From: Bryopsis sp. KO-2023
Lineage: Eukaryota; Chlorophyta; Ulvophyceae; Bryopsidales; Bryopsidaceae
Length of the DNA: 64,000 nucleotides
NCBI GenBank assembly: GCA_030272585.1
Contig: BSYQ01000001.1
Location: forward strand, 1-64,000
Direction of reading: 5' to 3'
The notes beneath the pieces were generated by a model that worked only from the letters and a program-made list of their open reading frames with translations, made no database searches and was not told the origin of the DNA. Positions 42,201 to 52,809 of the stretch are shown piece after piece; position 1 is the first letter of the stretch; the number at the start of each line of letters is the position of its first letter. The translations under genes and the position numbers were made by a program.

Positions 42201-45083
42201 CCAATCGCGCCGAGCAGAGAAGGCAATTCTTCTTAGTGAGCATAAAGATGATGAAACGGATGCCCACACTGACATTGGGGTGTCTGAGTGGAGGTCTTCG
42301 ATTGACTATGCAGAAACGATGGACACAATGTCCATCGCTACTTTCGAAACGCACAGTGAGCCGGAGGAGGATTTCACGACAGACAATCCATATCACGATG
42401 GGGTAAGTAAAGCCCACGCGCGTTCCATAGAAAAAGCTGCAGGTGTGTTGAAAGAGCTGACATGCAAGGAAATTGCAGATCGGAGGCGATTCTAGAAGGC
42501 AAGGACAAAGTCGCCGGACCACCGACAACGGCGGCTTGTCTGACACTGAAACATGCAGTGAAGCCGGAGGTCTCCAAAAAATTGATCCGGAAGAAAAATA
42601 TGGACCCATCGTGAGACAATTGAAAGCTGGCGAAAGCTGTGGAGAGCTGGCCCTCCTCATGCGTCGTGGAAAGAGAACTGCAACAGTCTTAGCGGAGGAT
42701 CAAGGTGATATTTTGCAGCGATACCCTTGAAAGTGTGGAATGCTCGGATGTCAAAGGCAACAAGCGGCCAGAATTTCATTTGCAGAAGTAAGTTTCCAGC
42801 AGGTGCAATGAAATGCAGATGCTCCGCTCGCAACAGATGGGACGAGAAGCAAAGGCCATGAAGGTGGTGTGCACCTTATCCGAGTTACCAGGATGCACTA
42901 CGACATGGCGGTGAGCCAATGAACATTTAGCTTCAATTGTTTTCCAGGAATGACAATGTATAGCAACTGTCTAACGCCAGAATGTGTCGCAGGCCCGTTC
43001 CGTGCAAGCACAACAGCTGGAGGACCTTTTGAGATTCATAAAGGCGTTGCCGCCCTTCAAGAGACTTCCACGAGACAAGCTCACCAGTGTTGCAATTTTC
43101 TGCCGCCCCCTCTCGGTGGAGAAGGGGTCTACAATCGTTCAAGAAGGAGATCCAGTTGACGTTCTCTACATGGTATTTTGAGACGCCTCCAGCTTGTAGA
43201 TCTCATTCCCAGTCCTGTAGATTTCCAGCTTGGAGCTTTACAATTGGACTGTCACCAAGGCTCAAAGTTCTCTTTTTCTCCTCAGATTAAGCAGGGGGAA
43301 GTTACCCTATGTACTTCGTCCGTGAACAATGGAATTCGCAGGTCGGAGTCTGGGTTGGCTGGGTCTAGTACAAAGCCCTCATCCAAGCGTCGGCTTCTGC
43401 GACAAATGTCTGCCCCTGGTGGTACTCAATCCGAAGGGAAAGAGGTGAGTTGTGTCGCGTGACTTGTCCAGCACTCTCCAAATTGTTTTTCATGAGAAGC
43501 CCAACATGCACCTGACCACCTTCCTGTGCTTTCCAGGAAGGACGAGGTCATCTTTCTAACGGCGGTAGACGTTCATCAGACCAGTTTAGTGGCGACAAAC
43601 GCACCATAACGAGAAGCGACATAGTCAGGCAACAAGCACAAATGTCGCCACTCATGGCTCTTGCAAAGGGAGAAATATTTGGGGAAGCTGTCTTTGGGTA
43701 CAAGGACGACGAGGTAGAGCAGAGCAACACTTCAACGGGTTTTTTGCTCAGGGGGGAAATGTGTTCATTGAATCTCTTCTTTTCAGGGTATCCCAGAGGA
43801 CGTTCAAGATGGGGAAGACAACCATGCGGAGCCGACAATAAGGCATGGTGCCACGGCAATCGCCACACATCCAACCGAGCTGTTGACAGTCTCCGCCAGC
43901 GATCTCTTGCGCTTCGGACGAAAAGTGCAGCAGGAGCTCAAAGCGTTTGCAACGAAAAGACGGGATTTCAACCAAAAACGCAAAACTACAATTCAGGCGA
44001 GGCACCACACACAGACGCAGGTTGATATGCTGTTGGATGCTGTCGACTGATTTTTGTTCTTCAACAGGGAACAAATCGTGACCTGGTGAGTATGTACGCG
44101 GCGGCACGAAAAGAGTCGACCCAGGAGATAGCATCCCTCGATTCCCCCGCCGTCACCTCCGCGGAAAAAGAAAACAATCAAACTTCTCCGTTGCGCAGCA
44201 AAGATAAGCCGACCAGATCAGCTGCGCCTCAGACAGACGCAGTAAAGAAAGCAGGCAAGAATATGGCACAAAACGTACCCCAAAAAGGCTCTCAGTGAGG
44301 TATTGAAAGAGCTGGTGGTGTTTGGTTCAGGGATTGCTTGGCTGATGGAAGATGTCCAGAACCTCACGTACTCGGCGTGTGCCCCTCGGCAAAGGGTGAG
44401 GAGAAGCGCCAAGATCACGGGACAGGGTGCCGAGTGGCACGAAGTCTCCAGGGGAGCAAATCTCCATCCATATTCTCAGAAGCAAGGTGATTGGGATGCC
44501 AAGGTGCCAAGTGTTCCCCCCCGGAGTCCTGCCATCCGAGAGAGGCAGGAAATCGGCCATAGACCCGACACTGGTACGAGTGTGGGCAGCGTTCGCACTC
44601 AACCCACCAGTGACGCAACAGATGGGTTTTTGGACGAGTTCACCAAGTTGGAGCGGGCGTTCCGGGAGCGGCTCGCAGTCAAAGGTGGGTCCAGTGAAGA
44701 ACGAGGTCGATTGTGTTTTTGTTGTCCCGCTTCAAAAGCTGACCGTAGTAATCTCATTTTCTCAAACACATAACAGAGAGGGAGACAGGGTACCCATCTC
44801 AATCAGACTTACCACCACACGCACCGCATTTCCAGTCCTCAAAGCACTCGGCGGGCCCTTGGACACCAAGCAGACCAAATTCAGAATGGATGCAAGAGAA
44901 CGGTAAGATTGTGTCAGTTGCAACGATTTGAAATGGTTTCGATTTGTCCCCTTTCGGAGATGACACAATATTTAAATGCAAAGGACCCCACTGTCGGCGG
45001 CAGACATCTGAGACTGGACTGATTATTGTGATGCAGGTCGTTTGCCAGCTGCGATTAGGAGAAAATCCTCTGGGTGGCAGTGA
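39286..45083 (+). CDS. Protein with three cyclic-nucleotide-binding domains, about 22 exons, 1,210 aa
   Basis: I traced 22 exons in phase: 39286-39341, 39427-39487, 39615-39669, 39746-39806, 39954-40057, 40307-40521, 40563-40688, 40784-41327, 41421-41709, 41810-42041, 42154-42402, 42479-42704, 42819-42910, 42993-43172, 43286-43444, 43537-43713, 43787-44020, 44068-44085, 44255-44573, 44622-44684, 44777-44902, 45037-45083. CNB domain 1: AAIMREGEPGDVMFIVLRG with phosphate-binding cassette GEQALI...RNATV. Domain 2: FEEDDPGESFYVVLSG, a roughly 300-residue Ser-rich insertion, then GELALLMRRGKRTATV. Domain 3: IVQEGDPVDVLYM, then a degenerate GEAVFG cassette. There is no kinase, channel or GEF domain. 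Likely a cAMP/cGMP-responsive regulator or scaffold. The 3' end is uncertain: reading through the donor at 44086 gives a stop at 44298 instead. Confidence 0.8.
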
Positions 45084-45833
45084 GCGTGAATTCACTCGGA
45101 TGGGAACCGTTTCTACAACAATGCAATCTCGTTTTTCCAAATATTCATGTTCAAGAATATTTTTCCTTGGTTCTGTGGCTACCAAGGACATGCACTCACA
45201 ATAACCCCCACCACGCAAGCATCCAACCAAAGAAACAAATTCGTTTTTCTTACAAATGTCACCCCACAGGAAAAAAGAAGAAAATATAATAAACAACATG
45301 TTCTTATTGGCAAACTGGACTTTATACAGCAAAGTAAAAGAAAACAAAAAACTGCAGGGATACTATCCCTTTTCCCAAGCCCCACCCCTCTGTCTGATCA
45401 AACTATACACTTGAAACAATAAGACAAAGAAAGTAATTGAACTTTTGCAATTTTGTTGGATTCTGCTGTGAAAACCCCCCTTCCTCCCCACTTTCCAGTT
45501 TAGACACTGTTCATCGCCAAAAAAAAACGATGGACGAGAGTCAATGTCAATTCTATCCTCACTCAGCTCACGAACACTTGTAAAATCACATCAACAAAGA
45601 AATAAAAAAAATTGCTGTATACCCCCCCCCCCCCCCCAGCCCACCCGAACCGCCTCCAGTCACCAAATGTCAGTGTTAACAAATTGCAAGAATTCTACCC
45701 TGCCCCCTCTCTCTCTCTCTGTCTCTCTATCCTTTCCTCATCTATTCAATGAGACTGGCTGCAATTCAGTTCTTCTACGCTGTGTTTTTCTTTTTTTTTG
45801 AAGTTTCGTTTTTTCTTTATAATTTCAAATCGA
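45084..45833. other. Convergent 3' region, no gene recognised
   Basis: Between the ends of the CNB-domain gene (plus) and the rhomboid gene (minus). Contains a C-run at about 45622-45639, a CT-repeat near 45706-45730 and AT-rich DNA suitable for polyadenylation. Confidence 0.5.
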
Positions 45834-47846
45834 TTACCAATGCATAGGCAACGAAGCGCTATCCATAACCACGTGAGCCTCAGAACACGAGGTTTCAGGC
45901 AGGCGGTTGGTGTACAAATATATGGGTAGTGCACAAAACATCGTTGCTACGACCAGAAGTCCTGCTATCGCTAACGGGTGGAAACTGAACTTAGACCAGA
46001 TGCTCTCCTCCCAGATGTCGAGTTTGAGTTGATTTCTTGATTTGTTGGCCTTTGGGGTCCCAATTTGGGAGCACTCGACATCCAGCCTTCTGGCCACCGC
46101 CTGAGCAACTTGCCGATTTTGTTGCTTCAAATTCGGGATGATCAGAAACGAAGCCATAAGGCCACAAAGAAGACCTCCAACGTGGGAGTAGTGTGAAACA
46201 TACGACTCTTTCTGCAACAAAAGAAAAAGCATCCAGTGATTTTCACCTCCTTTTCTGTATGGTTCATCTCGTACTCGGGCATGAAAGAAACAAAACAAGA
46301 AACACTTCTCAAAGGAATGGGATATGTTTTTGGCCCCCCCACCTGAGAGCCGAAAACTGTAAATAGAAAGAACAGTGCAAATCCAATCACGATGGTGAGT
46401 CTCAGCATGGGACGAGTGATGCTTTCGAAATTCTTAACAGAATCGGCTATGAAGAACCCCATAAATCCGAACACGGCTCCGCTGGCCCCCACCACCAGCA
46501 CACAGGGGTCTTCAAAACTCGCACTCATGAAATTCCCTGCCAAGCTCGTCACAAAAAACACCAGAACTGTTCTCCACGTCCCGTAAATGTACTCAATGTA
46601 GCCGCACAGTGAGGCCAGCAGCAGAGCATTAGACATAACATGCTGGAAATTTTGGTGAACGAATGGGGACGTAAACCAGCGCCACCAGTCCCCTGATAAA
46701 ATGGATGGTCCATAACGCCCCCCCCATGCCAAAAGATATTCAAACGGAAAGCTTTGTCTCTGGCTCAGGGAAATCCATCCCAAAATGTCCTCTGGGCTGG
46801 CTCTTGCTTTTTCTTCCGAAAGTCTGCAAAAAGCACCAATCTCGCCATGAACATCAGAGCATATTTTCTGGCTAATGTGAACTTCTGGAGTTTTCAGTTT
46901 GGAGCAAGACGAAATCATGCATGGTACAGCATCGAATTTGTTGCTGTACACTTCTAAGCCATTGTTTTGGTGTCCAAAACCCCGTCGCAAAATATTTCCA
47001 CATTTTTTTCTTGGGGCAATTTATCAAACTTGGTTATCTATAACATTGGGACAAAGAAGCCCATCAAACATTATGCATGGGGATGGGGATTTTGCTCACC
47101 TATCACCATCGTTGTTGTTCAAACCATCGACATACTCGTATGTTGGATAGGCACCGGCCATAAACGAAAATATTATGAGGGACAGGCCCCCATACAAGTA
47201 AGTGAAAATAGGGAAGTGCCGGGGTCTGCACTTGGAGGCCAACCTGTAAAAACAACACAACATCCGTCTTCATGTCAAAAACCCAGGTGTAAACAGGGTG
47301 CTAACTTCAAAAAATGACACGTTTCCATGCATATGACATGGATCTCCCAAGCAATGTGTTAATGCTTATGTATGTATTTTAGTTATGGAAAAACAACCGG
47401 TCAAAGCAGATGGTCTCCCTAAACATGCTCTCTCCAAGTGAAATGACAGAGCCACAAAGTTGACAATTCGGTACAGAATGGAAATAATAGATAACTGGAG
47501 TTGCATCATCGTTCCCTCCTTACCAGGCAACTGAATCTCCAAAACTAGTAATTCTTAATCCTAATCTAGCCATTTCCTCGCCGATCTGCTCTATCCTCTC
47601 AATGTACTCCACCCCAATTGGTGAGTCAAACGCATTATTCCAATTGTTGCCATCCAGACATGACTCCCTGCAAATGCCACCACAACTCTCACAGTTCAGA
47701 AATCTGCTTCCAGCACATTTCATGCATTTATTATTTCCAGGGATGCCAAAGAAGGACCAGTATTGTTGGATATTGCAACAGGTCGCAAATTTATTTTCTT
47801 TTGACCGTTCTAAAAAATGTTTTGATTTTGCTGCTTTTTTTTCCAC
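45834..47846 (-). CDS. Rhomboid intramembrane serine protease with N-terminal CxxC module (5' end unresolved)
   Basis: Rhomboids cleave transmembrane substrates within the bilayer. Exons in phase: (about 47846)-47524, 47243-47100, 46823-46343, 46211-45834. The catalytic serine is in GASGAVFGF and the catalytic histidine in HYSHVGGLLCG at the start of the last exon. WWRWFTSPFVHQNFQHVMSN is the usual TM1-TM2 loop and second helix. A first TM lies in GGLSLIIFSFMAGAY, and a last hydrophobic segment (AIAGLLVVATMFCALPIYLY) follows a 60-residue basic insert. The first visible exon encodes CMKCAGSRFLNCESCGG, a C-x2-C-x7-C-x2-C arrangement like half of a DnaJ-type zinc module. No ATG opens that exon, so at least one upstream exon is missing from my model. 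Confidence 0.82.
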
Positions 47847-48118
47847 GTTTTTTGGAGTCTTGATGCAATAAGTTCAGTCGGTGAGGTAAGCAACCAGTTG
47901 TGGCCTGGAAGCACACAACAGCCATCTTCTAGAAATGCGATTTTTATTTATTAAGAAATTTACAAAATTAGTCATGACCATGCGAGCTTCTTTCTGGTGT
48001 GACCTTTTTTACAGCGCCCTGCAGTATTTGGAATTCACATTATTGGATTCCTATCTCTTCTTAGAATTTCCAAGCTCACATTCATGAGTAGTCAAGCAAA
48101 GTTGGACTGTCTGTTGTG
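47847..48118. other. Gap, possibly holding 5' exon(s) of the rhomboid gene
   Basis: No convincing start exon is seen. If the gene at 48119-48979 is separate, the rhomboid start must lie here or further upstream. Confidence 0.3.
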
Positions 48119-48979
48119 TTATTTCTGCTGTGGAAGTACCGGTCTACAAATCAGGCTTCCAAACCTTAAGATATTCCCTTCGTGTGTCCTCTTGCTAGCA
48201 TTGAGAACCAACTTCCTGAACTCTGTTCGAAGTTCTGGGCAAGCCGCCAGCATTTCATCCAATTCGGCTGTTGTTGCAGCTGGAGATTTCCCTTTTCTAT
48301 CGCCCTGGGCTTGATGTTTCTCGACCGCACTTCCACACTCTGTCAGGAATTGTCCCACCCCATCCTCCCCCATTATTTGCATGGCCTTGGTCAGGAAACC
48401 GTCGGCCCTGTGCAGAAATCGAGGATGTAATGGAGAGATCGCAGCCTGATGAGTGCCACTTATTTGTTGATGTCGGGAAGGTTTCTTCAAACGGGTTCCT
48501 TTCGCTCGACTCAGCACTTGGCAAACGCAAACGAGGTCTGCCTCGTTCACTCCCACTGCACCACGCTTGAATGCTATCGGCGCGAGCGACGCCTCCGACG
48601 CAAGGTTGCCTAATTGCGAGGCCCACCGCACCAACGACGTGAAAAGGCTCGCGAGCGTGGCGAACAGCGCCACCACACGACCGGCGTAAACGTGGGGCTC
48701 CTTGGGGGAGGCTTCCACTGGCGAACCGAACTCCGCATGTACTTCTATTTCTGGATGACACAGCACCGCCTTTCCGCCATCTTCTCTGGAACGCGCAGAA
48801 TCCTGTGCGAACAACTTCCTCGCGCGTGTGTCACGCTCAGTAACGGTCGAAGCGGGACGTTGGCTGGAATCGTCGCCTTCTCGCTCGTAAGCGGAGTCTT
48901 GCGTCCACAGAGGATCAGCATTTCGCACAACTTCCAGTTCTGTTTGGTTGCCACCACAAGCAACGCTCACTCTCTCCAT
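48119..48979 (-). CDS. Hypothetical protein with one hydrophobic segment, 287 aa
   Basis: An open frame from ATG 48979 to a stop at 48119; an upstream non-ATG extension reaches 49033. Features: an Asp/Glu/Arg-rich N-terminal half, a hydrophobic stretch VVALFATLASLFTSLV near residues 100-120, and a C-terminal region DGFLTKAMQIMGEDGVGQFLTECG and ELDEMLAACPELRTEFRKLV that looks helical and well folded. A CAG-type acceptor precedes the latter, so the ORF may contain an unspliced intron in the middle. I do not recognise the family. Confidence 0.45.
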   Translation of the reverse strand: MERVSVACGGNQTELEVVRNADPLWTQDSAYEREGDDSSQRPASTVTERDTRARKLFAQDSARSREDGGKAVLCHPEIEVHAEFGSPVEASPKEPHVYAGRVVALFATLASLFTSLVRWASQLGNLASEASLAPIAFKRGAVGVNEADLVCVCQVLSRAKGTRLKKPSRHQQISGTHQAAISPLHPRFLHRADGFLTKAMQIMGEDGVGQFLTECGSAVEKHQAQGDRKGKSPAATTAELDEMLAACPELRTEFRKLVLNASKRTHEGNILRFGSLICRPVLPQQK

Positions 48980-49956
48980 CGAGGGACTGCCACCCTGTTT
49001 TGTGCGCTGACCAGCTCCGCTACAAGCTTGCAACCAACAGCGACTTCACGCCGGATTTTTCGAGCGAGGGCGACCAACGCTCGATTTTCACAAAGTGCTC
49101 CTCCCCAAGGAAAGCCGAGCACAAGTTTCCGGTCGAGAGGGAACCCTCTGTGTCCCCGAAAGTTTTTTCCCTTTCGTGCAGGACACAGTTCCCTGTTCAA
49201 GAACCAAGACTAATTTTCGGACCAACAATCTGACTGAGCGAGCGTTTGGTACTTTTTCTACACCCCCAAACTCATAGCTCAAACGCCAGTAAACTTCATA
49301 ACGCACATTGGAGGTGGAGGTGGTGCTTTCAGAACGAGGTTCTTTCTGTCTCAGTAACACCGCGTTTCTAATCGTAGTCACAACATTACGATTCGGAATG
49401 CAGTGTCACCAGCGGGCTGACTGTCTGGGACACTCTGTGAAACATGTAAAACCAACCCAACATTCATTACGTTTATTATATATATATGCATCAACAGGAA
49501 CAGTTTACAGCGTTATTGAATTGTGCAATTTCGCCAACTTGTGTCAAGTTCTCTACAAACCACCAAGAATTCAGTCCCATAACTCTTACATCCAAGTCCT
49601 CAAAAAAGCCATGGTTTGCCCCATTCTCAATCCGATAGGTCCTTTTCTTTATCTAGTTTACCCTTATGCATCACAGATTTTGTACTCGTAACTTAGAAGA
49701 ACAGCAGTGCCCCCTCATTTAAAACCGTGCAAGTGAAACTTTCTTCTTCTCGATGTTGCGAAACTCAAGCTACCCTCCTGAACAATCGACATCCAGGACG
49801 CCCAGAACCCTTCATCAGCCCATAAAATAGAAAAAGAAATTAATACAATCTGCCAAACATACTTAGGAGTCAAGAGCGGCATATAATCTTCTTGCGCGAA
49901 CACCATGTTCTTTTTCCTTAATTAGCTCTTTGTCAGGCGATTTAATATCGCCATTC
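48980..49956. other. No gene recognised
   Basis: Overlapping open frames on both strands at 49000-49380 have no domain signature. Likely promoter of the minus-strand gene at 48119-48979 and 3' UTR of the one ending at 49957. Confidence 0.35.
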
Positions 49957-51355
49957 TCAGCGGTACATTCCTTGTTGTCCTGGATAACCGGCCGTTTGTG
50001 GGGGGCGATCATACATGGGTGCAGGAGCTGGGTACCCTGGCTGAACACCCGGATATCCTCCCTGGGCCCCCGGATAACCCCCTTGAGCCCCTGGATAGCC
50101 CCCCTGGGCCCCTGGATACCCTGGAGGCGGGGCACCTGGGTAGCCTGGTGGTGGAGCCCCTGGATAAGCATGTGGTGCTGCCTGCAACGATATAATCACA
50201 CCAGCTCAATAAACCACATCTCACCTTGATTTGATGGATCCAGCATAGAACTTCATGCAAAAGAACAGCAGAACAAAAGGAAATCATCCACAGCCACGGG
50301 CTCCGCTTCTGGATACTGTTTGAGTACTAATGATCACGGGAACAATGGTATGGCGAAATCATTGACTGCACAACCTGGGGCGGGCCAATTGCCGGCGGTG
50401 CGTTGACTACTGGGCCGGCACCAGTGTTGCCCCCCTTATCACGGTCATCCAACTGGATTTTGTGCTGAGTTTGCATGCAAGCACACACTCTGTATAGAGA
50501 ACACATGAAGACTCAGATAAGTGGAACACAGGAAAAACATGAACCAGAACATTTCTTTTTCAGCGGTCACGTCCCCTGACTGAAGATGCGGGAAAGATGG
50601 ACATAGAATTACTCCACTCTGCCTTCCTGCCTTTGCATTTTGCAAGTCAGGGTATGGGGCATTTTCTCGGTATGTCTCTGAATATAAATCAGATTCATGG
50701 CTCAACTCGAACATTATTGGGTAAATCAACCTTCTTAAGTACCAAAAGCAACCTGATCCCATTTGCAAGTTTTAATTCAAGGACTATATTTTGAAACTCG
50801 GATACTTACGACCAAAACAAGACTTCAGCAATGAAACTGATGATGTCGGCCAGACGCTCGAGTTCCGCGCTCTGGAGAATGCAGGCTGCCATTTGACAGA
50901 TGCAGGCCAATTGTTGCAGAAAAAGCATGGTGCCCATCAGACAGTTATCACAGGTACTGTTCTGAATACGGAGCTCGTCTTGAATCATCCATCTGGTCAC
51001 TGCAACTGAGGATCCGAAGCAGCAGCAAACCTGAGCAGAAATTAACCCAACATTTGCATCTCAATCAATTTCTTATTATTCTGAAATCAAGACAAATGTC
51101 GGTTGGGAGTGCTTTTTCACCATTTCAGAACCAAAAACCATCATCCAGGATATTAACAGGGTGTTTGTTGACACTGGATTCTTGTTTTTGGAGGGGTGAC
51201 TGGTTGGAATGTGATTGACAGATAGTATACGTTCCCGTACAAACACTCCCTGCTTCTATTTGACATTCAAACCCTGTATGCCCATACCTCAAGGCAGAGA
51301 CAAAAGCCTGGACAATTCTGTTCACCACAACGTCCGGAGCATGGAAAGTATCCAT
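49957..51355 (-). CDS. Cys-rich protein with YPG-repeat tail (first exon uncertain)
   Basis: Three exons join in exact phase: 51030-50810, 50489-50375, 50181-49957. The first two encode a cysteine-rich domain ([56 protein letters not shown]) with hydrophobic stretches between the cysteines. The last exon encodes a [15 protein letters not shown] repeat tail ending YPGQQGMYR. The organisation resembles small Cys-rich membrane-associated proteins with Pro/Gly/Tyr tails, but I cannot name the family. An ATG exon at 51355-51288 ([18 protein letters not shown]) is plausible, but its donor phase does not match 51030, so an exon is missing or the junction differs. Confidence 0.6.
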
Positions 51356-52809
51356 TGCAGCACTCGTATCTGTCGTGAAATTCCCACACAAATTTCATTC
51401 AAATAAATCCAGTTGAGAATCTCTTTCATCTCTGCTGCTGTGTGCTCACTTGAAACGATAAATTTGAGCAAATTTACGCAAAAGACGTTTTACAGTAATC
51501 TTTCTGTATGATGCACATTCAGTCATTACCTGGTCATATCATATCTCAACGCACGCTTTCGGAGGGAGCATGAGACACAGTGAGGGCTGATGCGACACAA
51601 AATCAGACAAGAAATTCAAGCACCAGGACTCTGTTTATTCTCTTTCTCTGCCATAATTTGAAGAGAATGCAAAAACAGCTTGCCAATTCCGAAATTCCAA
51701 TTCTCAAGCTGGCACACATTGAGACTCAAGAGTTATGATTTCCCCAAAATGTGTCTGAACTTTGAAGCAGCCAATCTGTATGGGGATGGACATTGGAAGC
51801 TTAGAGATTGAATTTTGTTTTGAATTTTGAATTTTACTGCCAGATTTTCGAAAGAGTGACCAGGGATCCTGCCCACACACGCATCAATCAACTGACTGCG
51901 GATCGACTTGAACCAAAACGCAAGCAAAAGGTCCAAACGCGACAAGTCTCACCAGCACAACGCCCCGCAGCAATCTGGCGACACAGCAGAAACAACAGAA
52001 TCAGTGCACGCACACTGTCGAAACGAAGATTCAATAAAAACAGGTGGACGACACAAAACCAGCTGCTGCAAAGGATTGCCCACGACGAACAAAAGCTGGA
52101 CACCCCCACGTTCGTTTATTTTTACGCTTTTGTTTTCACTGACAGCACTTCTGAGGAGAGCGTGATCCGAGTCTGGTGGGAAGCTGAACCTTGGGAAAGG
52201 TACACTACTCACAGCAGGGGTCTTCGCAGCAAGTTTTGAACATGCCCGTCTTCCATTGGTTCGCGAAAGCTGTTTTCCTGGTCTCCCAGGCTTCCATGCG
52301 CACATCCCTGTTCATTTTGAGAGAGCGCTTGAGCTAACCAACCGCGTGGAGGGGAGGGACTTCCACGTTGAGAGCGACGACGACAGCACAGCCCACGCGT
52401 CGAGGCTGGTTGGCTGTCTTTTCTTCTTTCGTTTCCTTCCTTGGTGTATTGAAATTTCCGCTAAAAATGTGGTGCCCTTCTCGGCTGGCAACAAATCACG
52501 CCAGTCACGCAATGATGAAGCGAATTCCCACACCCATCAACAGCAGCAAAAAGTCGCAGCCACACCACGCCAGCTGCTCCGCTTTTCGAGATTAGGGTAT
52601 CTCCGCGACATGCGAAACAGCAATCAAAATCACTCTTTTCCATGTTGACAGGGTACCATCCTGTTGGAGTCAGACATGGAGGGGTCATTCTTGCCTCAAT
52701 TTGGCGTTTGCGATCGATTCGCCGCCGGTGTTGGGGCTCGAATTTGTTTTGGTGTTGAGCTAGGAGAGTCCATTTTGGTCGTGGTCCGGTTCGGTGGCGA
52801 AGGGGGAAA
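51356..52809. other. Intergenic region, no gene recognised
   Basis: Promoter region of the eL13 gene on the right and of the minus-strand Cys-rich gene on the left. Open frames at 51808-52300 and 52256-52648 lie on both strands and show no domain. Confidence 0.4.

Noticed and set aside
42705-42790. Extra micro-exon in the CNB-domain gene (frame reading IPLKVWNARM)
   Set aside because: It would be phase-compatible but requires a 14-bp intron, too short to be spliced.
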